A DNA stretch of 64,000 nucleotides, taken from Haloglycomyces albus DSM 45210 (lineage in GTDB: Bacteria > Actinomycetota > Actinomycetes > Mycobacteriales > Micromonosporaceae). Under the pieces are notes generated by a model. It was not told the DNA's origin. It ran no database searches and saw only the letters and a program-made list of their open reading frames with translations. Numbering within the stretch: the first letter of the stretch is position 1; every line of letters starts with the position of its first letter. Shown piece after piece: positions 37,579 to 46,631 of this stretch. Position numbers and translations under genes: made by a program. The stretch covers positions 3,299,889 to 3,363,888 of the forward strand of contig NZ_AZUQ01000001.1 of NCBI RefSeq assembly GCF_000527155.1, in the 5' to 3' direction.

Positions 37579-38316
37579 TTAGTACCAACCGGTGGCCTCC
37601 GAATGGGACCAGGCACCGCATGGAGTTCCGTAGCGTTCGGAAATGTAGTCCAAGCCCCAGGTAATCTGAGTGGCCGGGTTCGTTTGCCAATCGTCGCCGG
37701 CGGAGGCCATCTTGCTTCCCGGTAGCGCTTGTGGGATCCCGTATGCTCCGGAGCTGGGGTTGGTGGCCGATTCATTCCATTGCGACTCACGGTTCCAGAG
37801 GTTGACGAGGCATTCGACTTCGCCCATGCCCCAACCGCGTTCCAAGGTCAGGGTGCAGCCCATCGCCCGATTGCCGGAGTATGAGGAGCAGTCGCCCGAG
37901 ATGGGAACAGATCCGTTGTCCGGTTCCGGCTCCGGCTCAGGTTCAGGCTCGGGTTTCGGCTCCGGTTCGGGTTCCGGATCCGGCTCTTCCTCTTCTTCCT
38001 CAGGCTCTGGCTCGGGTTCCGGCTCCGGTTCGATGATGGAGTCCATCTCATCGACCTCTTCCCAGCTATAGCTGGCGGCCATACCTTCAGCCACGATGTC
38101 CTGGGCCATCTTCTCCTCGTGGGAACGATCGTCGATGTCCCGAATCGCACCGGCCGTACCAACGGCACTGACGGTGGCGACGATCGTGGCCAAAGCGGTG
38201 GCGACGACACGATGCCGCAGTACGCCACCGACGGTGCCGAGAAATCCCCGGTGACTGTGTTTAGCATTGCCCGTCTGGTCTTCGGACGGGGAGGAACTAC
38301 CCTTCGTCGTTTGCAT
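37579..38316 (-). CDS. Secreted/anchored lysozyme-like transglycosylase with Pro-Glu repeat linker
   Basis: About 245 aa: a Gln/Ser-rich head, one hydrophobic signal-anchor (VVATALATIVATVSAVGTAGAI), a linker of about 40 residues made almost only of Pro-Glu repeats, then a C-terminal domain. That domain (CLVNLWNRESQWNESATN, SSGAYGIPQALPGSKM, TQITWGLDYISERYG) matches actinobacterial SLT/aggregation-promoting-factor type enzymes, with the catalytic Glu in NRESQWN. It should cut or remodel peptidoglycan outside the membrane. The start is uncertain: in-frame ATG at 38364 and GTG at 38376 precede it and none has a clear ribosome site. Confidence 0.82.
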   Translation of the reverse strand: MQTTKGSSSPSEDQTGNAKHSHRGFLGTVGGVLRHRVVATALATIVATVSAVGTAGAIRDIDDRSHEEKMAQDIVAEGMAASYSWEEVDEMDSIIEPEPEPEPEPEEEEEEPDPEPEPEPKPEPEPEPEPEPDNGSVPISGDCSSYSGNRAMGCTLTLERGWGMGEVECLVNLWNRESQWNESATNPSSGAYGIPQALPGSKMASAGDDWQTNPATQITWGLDYISERYGTPCGAWSHSEATGWY

Positions 38317-38376
38317 TCGGGCAAGAATAATCAGAAAAATTCGCCCTACAACCTGCACAAACATCTCAGGAATCAC

Positions 38377-38740
38377 TCAGAGAGCGTAGAGACTCCCCCG
38401 GGAGGGGGCTTTGGGCGAAAAATACGATAGTCGCGCTTTCCGCCCGTGTGCGACGATTGCCGCCCTCTACGCGAAGCGGTTGGGCCGAACGGATGACCGC
38501 CAACCGGACTCGCGCACGGAATTCCTTATTCGAAGGTTTTCGCGTCACACGTCATAGTCCGCCTCACCGCCCCTGCTGACTCCCCCGCCGCATCTGCCTC
38601 CGCGATCGGCAACGGCACTCTCCGCACGCTTCCGTCTACTAGAGGCAACTGCGATCACATCCGCAATATGGATGCGCAGATTGAGTATTGAGAACCTATA
38701 CAATGAGTTTGATCAGTACACCCTCTGTTGGTAGTTGTAT
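38377..38740. other. Intergenic region between the cell-wall enzyme and the 38741 gene
   Basis: About 360 bp with no credible gene. Near 38393-38408 there is a GC-rich self-complementary patch (CTCCCCCGGGAGGGGG). Such wall hydrolase genes often have c-di-AMP riboswitches, but I could not match the consensus here. AT-rich sequence at 38675-38705 may hold the promoter of the plus-strand gene. Confidence 0.4.
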
Positions 38741-39166
38741 ATGAATTCTTCCATTGACCCCACCGTGCAACAGGCACGGCATGAGCTCACCGTGGAGCTT
38801 GTCGATTTCTTCAGCGCCCACGGTTTCAATGCGTTCACAATGGAGAGTGCGACTGGAGAGCCCGGCGTGGAGGTACACACCTATCGCGGGCCGTCGGACG
38901 ACGTCAAAGCCTACGTTGCGTGGTATCCAGGGCATGCCGCCATCGACAGGCAGGCAGCCGAGATCAGGTCCGGTCGCTTCGGCCCGAGCGCACAGACGGA
39001 CGTTGAGCTCTCGTCCGCGAACCAGACGGCCGCACTGGCTCAGGCTCTGACGGCGGCCGGTTACCTCGTCGTCTCGGTGGCTTTCGACGGTTCCGACCTC
39101 ACCCTGGTGGTCCGGCCCGGCACCAAGCACCGCTTGCGCCAACGAACGTCCTCTCCCGGTGAATAA
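38741..39166 (+). CDS. Conserved-looking hypothetical protein
   Basis: The 141-aa soluble protein begins MNSSIDPTVQQARHELTVEL and has a mixed alpha/beta pattern without a recognised motif (GVEVHTYRGPSDDVKAYVAW; ALTAAGYLVVSVAFDGSDLTLVV). No signal peptide or membrane helix. Codon use agrees with a real gene. It lies upstream of the mobA-like gene on the same strand, but 155 bp apart, so co-transcription is unsure. Function unknown. Confidence 0.6.
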   Translation: MNSSIDPTVQQARHELTVELVDFFSAHGFNAFTMESATGEPGVEVHTYRGPSDDVKAYVAWYPGHAAIDRQAAEIRSGRFGPSAQTDVELSSANQTAALAQALTAAGYLVVSVAFDGSDLTLVVRPGTKHRLRQRTSSPGE

Positions 39167-39321
39167 CGTGTGTTTGCCTCACGCACCATCGAACGAACGG
39201 CGGACGAGGCTGTATTCAATATGCGGAATTGCGGACCGTAGCCCCGCCGGATATCATCCGTGACACCACGCCCGCGAATCCGATGCGGCGGACACCGCAC
39301 ATCAACCAAGGACCGCATGTC

Positions 39322-39924
39322 ATGACCGACCACGGGCCCGCTCCCGAAAACGTCGCCGTACTTGTCTGTATCGGCGGCCGCTCACGACGCATGAACGGCG
39401 TTTCGAAGCCCGACCTCCGTATCGGCACCGAAACGATTCTGGAGCGTCTCGTCCACGCGACTTCGGGAGCCGCCCAACATCTCGCCGTGGGCCATCGCGA
39501 TACCGCGCTGCCACCCCTACCGGAGACGGTCTCGCACTTCGTAGAACGCCCACCGTACAGCGGACCCGCCTTCGCGCTCGCTCAAGCGGCGATGACGGTG
39601 CCCCGGCACCAACCCTGGATCGCCTTGTTGGCAGGCGATCTGCCCTATTTCGACTCAGCGGCCTTTACGGCGTTGCGGTGCGCCGCACGACCTGATCGAG
39701 TCACCGCGTTTACGGATGAAACCGGAAGACCCCAATGGTTGACGGCACTCTGGCCGCGTTCCCTCTTGGTCGACCAAGCGGAAACGGTCGAACCCAACGG
39801 TCCCATGCGCTCCCTCTACCAGGAGGTCGAAATTCAGTCGCTCACCTGGAACGAATCACCCCGCCCCTGGCAGGACTGCGACACCTTCGCCGAACTTCAC
39901 CGGGCCAGACGAATTCTCGCTTGA
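39322..39924 (+). CDS. Molybdenum cofactor guanylyltransferase-like (MobA family)
   Basis: The 200-aa protein has VAVLVCIGGRSRRMNGVSKPDL, the nucleotidyltransferase loop (usually LAGGxSxRMGxxK; here the first Ala is replaced by Ile and Lys is kept) and LLAGDLPYF, the metal-binding Asp region. It would attach GMP to molybdopterin. The neighbour at 40072 is a molybdopterin oxidoreductase and fdhD follows, which supports the assignment. AAGGA lies about 10 nt before the ATG at 39322. Confidence 0.8.
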   Translation: MTDHGPAPENVAVLVCIGGRSRRMNGVSKPDLRIGTETILERLVHATSGAAQHLAVGHRDTALPPLPETVSHFVERPPYSGPAFALAQAAMTVPRHQPWIALLAGDLPYFDSAAFTALRCAARPDRVTAFTDETGRPQWLTALWPRSLLVDQAETVEPNGPMRSLYQEVEIQSLTWNESPRPWQDCDTFAELHRARRILA

Positions 39925-40071
39925 GGCCGTTTCACAGACGGACCGGCGGCCGTCACCTCCCACCAAGATTCGTACCGGAATACCGCATGCTCACCCGTAC
40001 CGAACGGCCGGGTGTATTAGGCTGGCACGTGGGTCCAACCGCCGAAATGCCGAGTGGACAGGAGCGCGGAC

Positions 40072-42357
40072 ATGACAAAAGGTTCCCGAGCCAAACGTCT
40101 GAAGATCTCATCGCCGGAAGACGACGCCGTAGGGATTCCAGCGGTCGTCAACAGTATCTGGTCGGCCCAAAAACAGATGGGTCCGCGTCGGTGGTTCCCC
40201 ATCCTCAAAGCGCTGAACAAAGACGGCGGAATCGACTGCCCCAGCTGTGCCTGGCCCGACCCCGAGCGGCGACGGCCGGCGGAATTCTGCGAAAACGGCG
40301 CCAAAGCCATCGCGGAGGAGGCGACCGCGCGCGGCATCGGTGCCGATTTCTTTGCTCGACATTCGGTAGAGGAACTGTCCCAGCGAAGTGGCTACTGGCT
40401 GGGACAGCAAGGCCGCCTCACCGAACCGCTCTACCTCGACGCCGACGCCACCCATTACCGCCCCATCTCCTGGGAGGAGGCGTACGCGCTCGTCGCCGAC
40501 GAACTCGACAACCTCGACAGTCCCGATCAAGCGGTCTTCTATACCTCCGGACGCACCGGAAACGAAGCGGCCTTCCTCTACCAGCTCTTCGCTCGTAAAC
40601 TCGGCACCAACAACCTCCCCGACTGTTCGAACATGTGCCACGAGTCGACGTCATCGGCGTTGTCGGAAACCATCGGCATCGGCAAGGGCTCCGTGCTGTT
40701 CGACGACTTCCACCACACCGACCTCATCGTGGTCGTCGGCCAGAACCCCGGTACGAACCACCCGCGAATGCTGACGACTCTCGAAGAGGCCAAACGTCAG
40801 GGCGCCCGGATCGTATCGATCAATCCGCTGCCCGAGACAGGATTGGAAAGGTACCACGATCCACAGTCGATTCGAGGTCTGGTCGGTCCCGGAACCCAAC
40901 TGTCCGACCTCCACCTACCGATTCGAGTCGGTGGAGATCTGGCGCTCTTCAGCGCTCTCAACCGATCTCTCATTGAGGCCGAAGCAGTCGACGGTGATTT
41001 CATCGAGACGTACACCGACGGATACCACGACTACTCCGAGGCGTTGCTGTCCACTCCCGCAGAGGAATTCTGGGAGAAGATCGACGACTACACCGGCCTG
41101 GCACGATACGAGATCGATCAACTACTGTCTCTCATCCAGCGTTCCCGTTCGGTCATCGTATGTTGGGCCATGGGCCTCACCCAGCACGAACACTCCGTCC
41201 CCACCCTGCGGGAAGTGGTCAACCATCTACTGCTGCGCGGCAATATCGGCAAGCCCGGATCCGGACTGTGTCCCGTACGCGGGCACTCCAACGTGCAAGG
41301 GGACCGAACCATGGGCATTTGGGAGCGCCCACCACGTGCGTTCCTGGACGCGCTCGCCCGCGAGTTCGATTTCGAACCTCCGCGGGAGGACGGTCTGGAT
41401 ACCGTCAACGCGATTCGGGCCATGCGTGCGGGAGAGGTCCGTTTCTTCATGGCCATGGGCGGCAACTTCGTCTCCGCCGGCCCCGACACCGAAGTGACCG
41501 AAGCGGCCATGCGCAACTGTGAGTTGAGCGTCCAGGTATCGACGAAGCTGAACCGTTCGCACGTGGTGACCGGGCGTCGGGCACTGATCCTTCCCGCTCT
41601 GGGTCGTACCGACCGCGATCACCAAGCCGGTGGGGAGCAATTCGTTACCGTGGAGGATTCCTTCAGCAAGGTGCACACGTCGCAAGGCAAGGTGGCGCCG
41701 ATCGGTCGGACGATGAAAAGCGAACCCGCCATCGTCTGCGACCTGGCCGAGGCGGTGTTCGGTGCGGACGACTCCATAGAATGGAGTGATTTGAAAGCCG
41801 ACTACGACCGCATTCGCGACCACATATCCCGGATCGTCCCCGGGTTTGAGGATTTCAACCGCAGAGTACGTGAACCCAATGGTTTCACCCTTCCCCACCC
41901 GCCGCGTGACAGTCGTACGTTCCCCACCGACACCGGCCGGGCCAACCTCACGTCCAATCGCCTGCGAGCACCCTCGGTCAAACCGGACGAGTTGATCCTG
42001 CAGACCTTGCGCTCGCACGATCAGTTCAATACCACGATTTACGGCTTGAACGACCGATACCGGGGTGTACATCATGGACGTCAGGTGGTGTTCGTCAATC
42101 CCGTCGACGCCACAAGGCGGAGTCTTGAGGACGGAGCCACGGTGGATTTGATATCGATTGATGCCGATGGAAAGGAACGAAGAGCGTCACGTTTTCGCCT
42201 GGTTCATTACCCTACGGCGAAGGGGTGCGCGGCGGCGTATTACCCGGAGACCAACGTCCTGGTGTCGCTGGATTCGGTGGCCGAGCAGTCCAATACGCCC
42301 GCGTCGAAATCAGTTCCGATTCGTCTGGAACGCAGTTCCGTCGTGGCGCGGAGCTAG
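40072..42357 (+). CDS. Molybdopterin oxidoreductase, FdhF/YdeP family
   Basis: The 761-aa protein has the YdeP-type N-terminus with Cys (GGIDCPSCAWPDPERRRPAEF), the molybdopterin domain (FYTSGRTGNEAAFLYQLFAR, CSNMCHESTSSALSETIG, VVVGQNPGTNHPRML, GLCPVRGHSNVQGDRTMGI) and a C-terminal MopB-CT domain. Relatives are called formate dehydrogenase alpha-like; YdeP contributes to acid resistance in E. coli. Its true substrate is unknown. It lies 2 bp before fdhD and after a mobA-like gene, so cofactor supply and enzyme are grouped. Confidence 0.9.
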   Translation: MTKGSRAKRLKISSPEDDAVGIPAVVNSIWSAQKQMGPRRWFPILKALNKDGGIDCPSCAWPDPERRRPAEFCENGAKAIAEEATARGIGADFFARHSVEELSQRSGYWLGQQGRLTEPLYLDADATHYRPISWEEAYALVADELDNLDSPDQAVFYTSGRTGNEAAFLYQLFARKLGTNNLPDCSNMCHESTSSALSETIGIGKGSVLFDDFHHTDLIVVVGQNPGTNHPRMLTTLEEAKRQGARIVSINPLPETGLERYHDPQSIRGLVGPGTQLSDLHLPIRVGGDLALFSALNRSLIEAEAVDGDFIETYTDGYHDYSEALLSTPAEEFWEKIDDYTGLARYEIDQLLSLIQRSRSVIVCWAMGLTQHEHSVPTLREVVNHLLLRGNIGKPGSGLCPVRGHSNVQGDRTMGIWERPPRAFLDALAREFDFEPPREDGLDTVNAIRAMRAGEVRFFMAMGGNFVSAGPDTEVTEAAMRNCELSVQVSTKLNRSHVVTGRRALILPALGRTDRDHQAGGEQFVTVEDSFSKVHTSQGKVAPIGRTMKSEPAIVCDLAEAVFGADDSIEWSDLKADYDRIRDHISRIVPGFEDFNRRVREPNGFTLPHPPRDSRTFPTDTGRANLTSNRLRAPSVKPDELILQTLRSHDQFNTTIYGLNDRYRGVHHGRQVVFVNPVDATRRSLEDGATVDLISIDADGKERRASRFRLVHYPTAKGCAAAYYPETNVLVSLDSVAEQSNTPASKSVPIRLERSSVVARS

Positions 42358-42359
42358 GT

Positions 42360-43175
42360 ATGGGCCGTCGTGTCACCCGCCGCCGGATTACCGCCGTACG
42401 CGATGATCGTCCCCGCTCAACTCTGGATTCGGTGATCGTGGAGGAGCCGTTGGAAATTCGTATCTCCCAGGCGTCCTATACGACCACGATGCGCACCCCG
42501 GGAGACGATTTCGACTTCACCTGTGGGCATCTGTACACCGAAGGGGTCATCGTGCGGGCCGACGACCTCGTCTCCGTCGGATACTGCCGTCGCAACGGGG
42601 CGGACGTTTACAACATTGTGGACGTCCGGTTGGCCGATCACATCACGGCGCCGTGTGCCCGGGACCATCCGGTCACCAGTGCCTGCGGCGTGTGTGGATC
42701 GACGTCGATTGCCGACATCATGGATCGGATACCTCGACAAAACGTAGGCACTGAGCGTATCTCTCGGCGGCAACTCGTCGACATGCATCGGAGGATGCGC
42801 CCCGCGCAAAAGCTGTTCGATCGAACCGGCGGCAATCACGCCGCCGCACTCTTCGACGACGCCGGAGAACCGGCGGTCGTTCGGGAGGACATCGGGCGTC
42901 ATAACGCCGTCGACAAGGTCATCGGTTGGGCGTGGCGGGAAGGTCGCCTTCCGCTGCGCGGTGACAGTCTGGCCGTCACCAGTCGGGCCTCGTTCGACAT
43001 CGTCCAGAAGGCCGCCATGGCCGGGATCGGTCTCCTGTCGGTCGTCTCTGCTCCCTCGTCGCTCGCGGTGGATCTCGCGGCGCAGGCGGGGATGACCTTG
43101 GTGGCGTTCAATCGTGGTGACCGTTTCAATGTCTACACTCACCCGGAACGCATCGACGGGCTACTGGATCCATAG
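42360..43175 (+). CDS. fdhD: Formate dehydrogenase accessory sulfurtransferase FdhD
   Basis: The 271-aa protein has RVDDRPRSTLDSVIVEEPLEIRI-type start, DFTCGHLYTEGVI, the essential Cys pair SACGVCGSTS, EDIGRHNAVDKVIGWA and SRASFDIVQKAAMAGI. FdhD moves sulfur to the molybdenum cofactor for formate dehydrogenase-like enzymes. The ATG at 42360, two bp after the oxidoreductase stop, has GGAG 8 nt upstream. The frame extends further up inside the neighbouring gene, but that part is not FdhD-like. Confidence 0.95.
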   Translation: MGRRVTRRRITAVRDDRPRSTLDSVIVEEPLEIRISQASYTTTMRTPGDDFDFTCGHLYTEGVIVRADDLVSVGYCRRNGADVYNIVDVRLADHITAPCARDHPVTSACGVCGSTSIADIMDRIPRQNVGTERISRRQLVDMHRRMRPAQKLFDRTGGNHAAALFDDAGEPAVVREDIGRHNAVDKVIGWAWREGRLPLRGDSLAVTSRASFDIVQKAAMAGIGLLSVVSAPSSLAVDLAAQAGMTLVAFNRGDRFNVYTHPERIDGLLDP

Positions 43176-43195
43176 GTTTAGGCGGAGGGGTCGTT

Positions 43196-43921
43196 TCAAC
43201 GCGAGCGCCAATAGCCGAGGGCGTGTACTCGGTTTTTGGGGAGTCCCAGTTCCTTGCGGGCGAATGATGCCAGCGTACGGGTGACGGCGGCTTCACAGGC
43301 GATCCAGACGTAGGCTCGTTCCGGTTCCATGATCGCGTCGGGAAGCACGGCTCTAACCTCGTCGGTGAGTGCCTGCCCTTGGTTTTTTCGTGGAACCCAG
43401 TGAATCTCATGGTGGTCGGCGACGGTTGCGAGGGGTATGTCGGTATCGGATTCGTGGCCGGTTTCCAACCAGACGGTTGCGGGCAATTCGGAGTGGTGGC
43501 GAAGCAGCGAGTTGATCGCCGGGATCGAGGCGGGGTCACCGATAAGGTAGAGGTGCTCAGGTGCCGGATCGGGGCCGGTAAAGCCGGTTCCCTGCACCGT
43601 TGCCTCGATGGTGTCACCGGGCTGTGCGGTTCGGGCCCAATTGGCGGCGCAGCCGTCGTGCAGTGCGAAATCGAGGCTGAAGGTTCCCTTCTGAGGGTTC
43701 GGGTTCACGACGGTGTAGGCGCGTTGATGTGGTTTCCCGCCGTTGTCGAACCACAGACGTATCCACATTGTCGGGTGCGGATCGATCTGCTGGAGCAGGC
43801 CGCCGTCATCGCAGTGTACGCGACGATAATGGTCGGTTATTTGTTCGGCATCGGTAACGGTCACGGTGAAGTCCTTGCTCCCCATGAGTTTCAGTACGAA
43901 CCCCTCGACTCCACGTCCCAC
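43196..43921 (-). CDS. Siderophore-interacting protein (FAD-dependent ferric reductase, DesF-like)
   Basis: The 241-aa protein has the SIP flavin motif RAYTVVNPNP and the C-terminal NAD(P)H domain (HLYLIGDPASIPAINSLL, AYVWIACEAAVTRTLASFAR, HALGYWR). It releases iron from ferric siderophores by reduction in the cytoplasm. In Streptomyces a SIP gene (desF) accompanies the desferrioxamine genes. AAGGA precedes the GTG start. It is divergent from the desGH-like gene and shares the iron box between them. Confidence 0.9.
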   Translation of the reverse strand: MGRGVEGFVLKLMGSKDFTVTVTDAEQITDHYRRVHCDDGGLLQQIDPHPTMWIRLWFDNGGKPHQRAYTVVNPNPQKGTFSLDFALHDGCAANWARTAQPGDTIEATVQGTGFTGPDPAPEHLYLIGDPASIPAINSLLRHHSELPATVWLETGHESDTDIPLATVADHHEIHWVPRKNQGQALTDEVRAVLPDAIMEPERAYVWIACEAAVTRTLASFARKELGLPKNRVHALGYWRSR

Positions 43922-43983
43922 GTATTACGTCCTTCCCACGGTTTGCTCACACCGCGATGCGCCTCGTTCATATGTTCCATAAG

Positions 43984-44002
43984 TTAGGTTAGACTATCCT
44001 TA
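43984..44002. promoter_or_regulatory. Iron box (IdeR/DmdR-type operator)
   Basis: The 19-mer matches the actinobacterial consensus TTAGGTTAGSCTAACCTAA except for two A-to-T changes in the right arm and A at the degenerate centre. It lies 20 bp before the desGH-like start and about 63 bp before the SIP start. Repression of both with iron is expected. Confidence 0.85.
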
Positions 44003-44021
44003 TCTAATGGAAAGGACGGGG

Positions 44022-46625
44022 ATGGCGTTCACTCTGTATCGGGACGACTGGGGAGTTCCTCACCTCTGGAGCGACGATCCGATCGAGCTGTCCCTTGCTC
44101 AAGGTTGGGAGGCCGCAGCCGACAGAGGAATACAGATCGAGTCGGAACGACGACGCGCAGAAGGACGTTCCGCCGCGGTTCGGGGACGAACCGACCTCGA
44201 TTGGGATCGCTTCGCCCGACAGGCTCGCATCGACGATACCGGTTACCGCGCCTACCAATGCCTTGACCGGGATACCGCTACCTGGGTACACGCCTATACC
44301 GAAGGTATCAATCTCTACCTCGCCACTCACGACACCGGTGTCGCAGCCTGGAATCCCTGGACCCCATTGTCCATTTGGCTGTCTCACCACATCCTTTTCG
44401 GTTCGGGATTTCCCGCAAAGCTCTGGCGCGACCGAGTGGCCACCGTCCTCGGCGAGGAGGCCGTTGACCTCTTCGCCACCGACGGCCCGAATTCCGCCGG
44501 AAGCAATGGATGGTTGATCCCGGGGCACCGAACCGCCCATGGTCACCCCATTCTCGCCGGGGATCCCCACCGCATCATCGAACGCCCCGGTCTCTATCAA
44601 CAAATTCGCTTGGCCTGTCCCGACTTCGACGTGCTCGGCTTCGCCGTACCGGGAGTCCCGGGAATTCCCCACTTCGGGCATACCGGAACAGCGGCCTGGG
44701 GAATCACCAATGCCATGGCCGACAGTCAGGACCTCTTCTGGGAACAACTGCGATTTCACCACGATGGTCACGTGACCGCACTCGGCCCAGACGGGGACGA
44801 ACCCGTGCACGTGCATCAGGAGACGATCAAGGTCTCTGACGGCACGAGCGAGACGGTCACGGTCATGGAAACGGAACGCGGGCCCGTTATCGCCGGCAAT
44901 AACGACACTGGATGGTTGAGCCTGCGATGTCCCAGTCGGTCGGAAAAAGATCTAGGTTTCGCCGCTCTACCGGAACTTTTGCGGGCCAATACCATTGCTG
45001 ATATCGACAACGCCGTCGACCACTGGGTCTTGCCGGTCAACGTCGTCATGGCCGCCGACGCCCGTGGCGGACACCTGCATCGCGTCGCCGGTCGCGTCCC
45101 GTCTCGCGATCGCGCCGACGCGATCCGACCCCGTTCGGCCCGGAATCGCCGTTACCGGTGGCCGGACGGAATGGCCAAGCTGCCGCGTCACAACATTACC
45201 GACATGGCCGTCATGGCAAACGACAGTGATCTGGTGGGGCACTTGGGGATCGAATTCGCCCCACCGCACCGAGCGAACCGCATTCGGACGTTGCTCAACA
45301 CGGCGGAGAAATGGACGTCAGACGATATGGAACGGGTATTCACCGACACGCTGTTGCCGTCCGCCGAGCCCCTCGTACGCGCGGTTTCGCGCCAGAACTC
45401 GTTGACCCCCGCCGCGTCTCGCCTACAACACCGCTTGTCCCAGTGGGATCGGCGTATGGAGGCCGGAAGCATGGAGGCGACCTGGTTTGCCCGGCTGCGC
45501 TCGCAGGTGGTCGCCGCCATCGCCGATGTGCCGAATTTTTCGGCCCTGGCGGACGATCCGAACACGTCGGGGGTATTTCAAGCGTGGCTGAGTCTACGTC
45601 CACGCATCGCCTTCACGCTCGAATATCTCCTTTCGCGGGACAACCTTCTCCTAGCCCACGACCAGGTGGAGGCGATCGTCGCTGACGCTTTGGAACGGAC
45701 CGCTGCTGAAAACGAAACGGTTCCTCCGTGGGGATCAGTGCATACCGTATCGGTCTGGCAGAGCGAGATGGGTCGAGAGGACCGCCTCGAGATCGGCGGC
45801 GATCACGACTGTGTGCTCTCCACGACCAGCGTTCCGGGAGTGACCGATGGCTGCGTGCGTGGACCTGCCGCTCGGTGGGTTTGGGACCTGTCGTCGCGAG
45901 ACCGCAGTCGCTGGATCGTCCCGTTCGGGGCGTCCGGCGTCGTGGGCAACCCGCATGAAAGCGACCAACTTCCCCTATGGCAACAGGGATGTCTTATTCG
46001 TGTCGTCACCGATTGGCAAGAGCTACACAAGGAGTTCACTATGACCGAAACTCAGACCCTGACAATGCGACGAGCCACGTTCACCCACCGAATTCCAGAT
46101 TTCGGAACAGTGCGACTCGTTGAAGTGAACCCGGACGCCGATATCGATCTCATCCATCGATGGGTTCATGAGCCGCGTGCCCGCTTCTGGGGCATGAACG
46201 ACCTCGATAAGGAACAAGTCCGAGACATCTATCGGTACTTGGATTCCCTGTCGACCCATCATGTTTACCTCGTCGTGCGGGGTGATTCGCCGGTGGCCCT
46301 ATTTCAGACCTACCAGCCGGACGCCGATCCCGTCGGCGAGTGTTACGACGTGCAGCCCGGCGACATCGGCGCGCATCTCCTCGTTTCCCCGATAAGCGAC
46401 GGCACTCTCGTTGCCGACTTCACCGCACAGCTCATGCGCGTCTTTGCGAAGTTCCTCTTTGCCGATCCCACGCGCCAGCGTGTCGTGGTGGAACCGGACG
46501 CTCGAAACGACAAGGCCCTTAAACGTCTCCGCAGAGCCGGTTTCGCCCTTGGCCCAGAGGTCGACCTGCCGGACAAACGCGCACGTCTGGCCTTTTTGGA
46601 TCGTCGTACCGCCGAATCGCTGTAA
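44022..46625 (+). CDS. Penicillin-acylase-family Ntn hydrolase fused in frame to a siderophore-type GNAT acyltransferase (DesG-DesH-like)
   Basis: The 867-aa open frame has two parts. Residues 1-670 form a penicillin-acylase-type Ntn hydrolase: FTLYRDDWGVPHLWSDD, the nucleophile Ser161 in AGSNGWLIPGHRTAHGHPI, and FGHTGTAAWGITNAMAD. Residues 674-867 form an AlcB/IucB-like GNAT (RFWGMNDLDKEQV, IGAHLLVSP, RVVVEPDARNDKALKRLRRAGF). No signal peptide is present, unlike secreted acylases. At 46041 an in-frame ATG follows a perfect AAGGAG with 6-nt spacing, so the GNAT may also be made alone. Streptomyces desferrioxamine loci can carry separate desG (amidase) and desH (acetyltransferase). AAAGGA supports the ATG at 44022. 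Confidence 0.88.
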   Translation: MAFTLYRDDWGVPHLWSDDPIELSLAQGWEAAADRGIQIESERRRAEGRSAAVRGRTDLDWDRFARQARIDDTGYRAYQCLDRDTATWVHAYTEGINLYLATHDTGVAAWNPWTPLSIWLSHHILFGSGFPAKLWRDRVATVLGEEAVDLFATDGPNSAGSNGWLIPGHRTAHGHPILAGDPHRIIERPGLYQQIRLACPDFDVLGFAVPGVPGIPHFGHTGTAAWGITNAMADSQDLFWEQLRFHHDGHVTALGPDGDEPVHVHQETIKVSDGTSETVTVMETERGPVIAGNNDTGWLSLRCPSRSEKDLGFAALPELLRANTIADIDNAVDHWVLPVNVVMAADARGGHLHRVAGRVPSRDRADAIRPRSARNRRYRWPDGMAKLPRHNITDMAVMANDSDLVGHLGIEFAPPHRANRIRTLLNTAEKWTSDDMERVFTDTLLPSAEPLVRAVSRQNSLTPAASRLQHRLSQWDRRMEAGSMEATWFARLRSQVVAAIADVPNFSALADDPNTSGVFQAWLSLRPRIAFTLEYLLSRDNLLLAHDQVEAIVADALERTAAENETVPPWGSVHTVSVWQSEMGREDRLEIGGDHDCVLSTTSVPGVTDGCVRGPAARWVWDLSSRDRSRWIVPFGASGVVGNPHESDQLPLWQQGCLIRVVTDWQELHKEFTMTETQTLTMRRATFTHRIPDFGTVRLVEVNPDADIDLIHRWVHEPRARFWGMNDLDKEQVRDIYRYLDSLSTHHVYLVVRGDSPVALFQTYQPDADPVGECYDVQPGDIGAHLLVSPISDGTLVADFTAQLMRVFAKFLFADPTRQRVVVEPDARNDKALKRLRRAGFALGPEVDLPDKRARLAFLDRRTAESL

Positions 46626-46631
46626 CGAAAT

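Noticed and set aside
37910-38045. Repetitive DNA that could be taken for a tandem repeat or CRISPR-like array
   Set aside because: It encodes the Pro-Glu linker of the cell-wall enzyme in frame; units are 6 bp with no spacers.
38377-38580. Possible c-di-AMP riboswitch before the cell-wall enzyme gene
   Set aside because: Expected from gene type, but the conserved core sequences could not be found on the minus strand.
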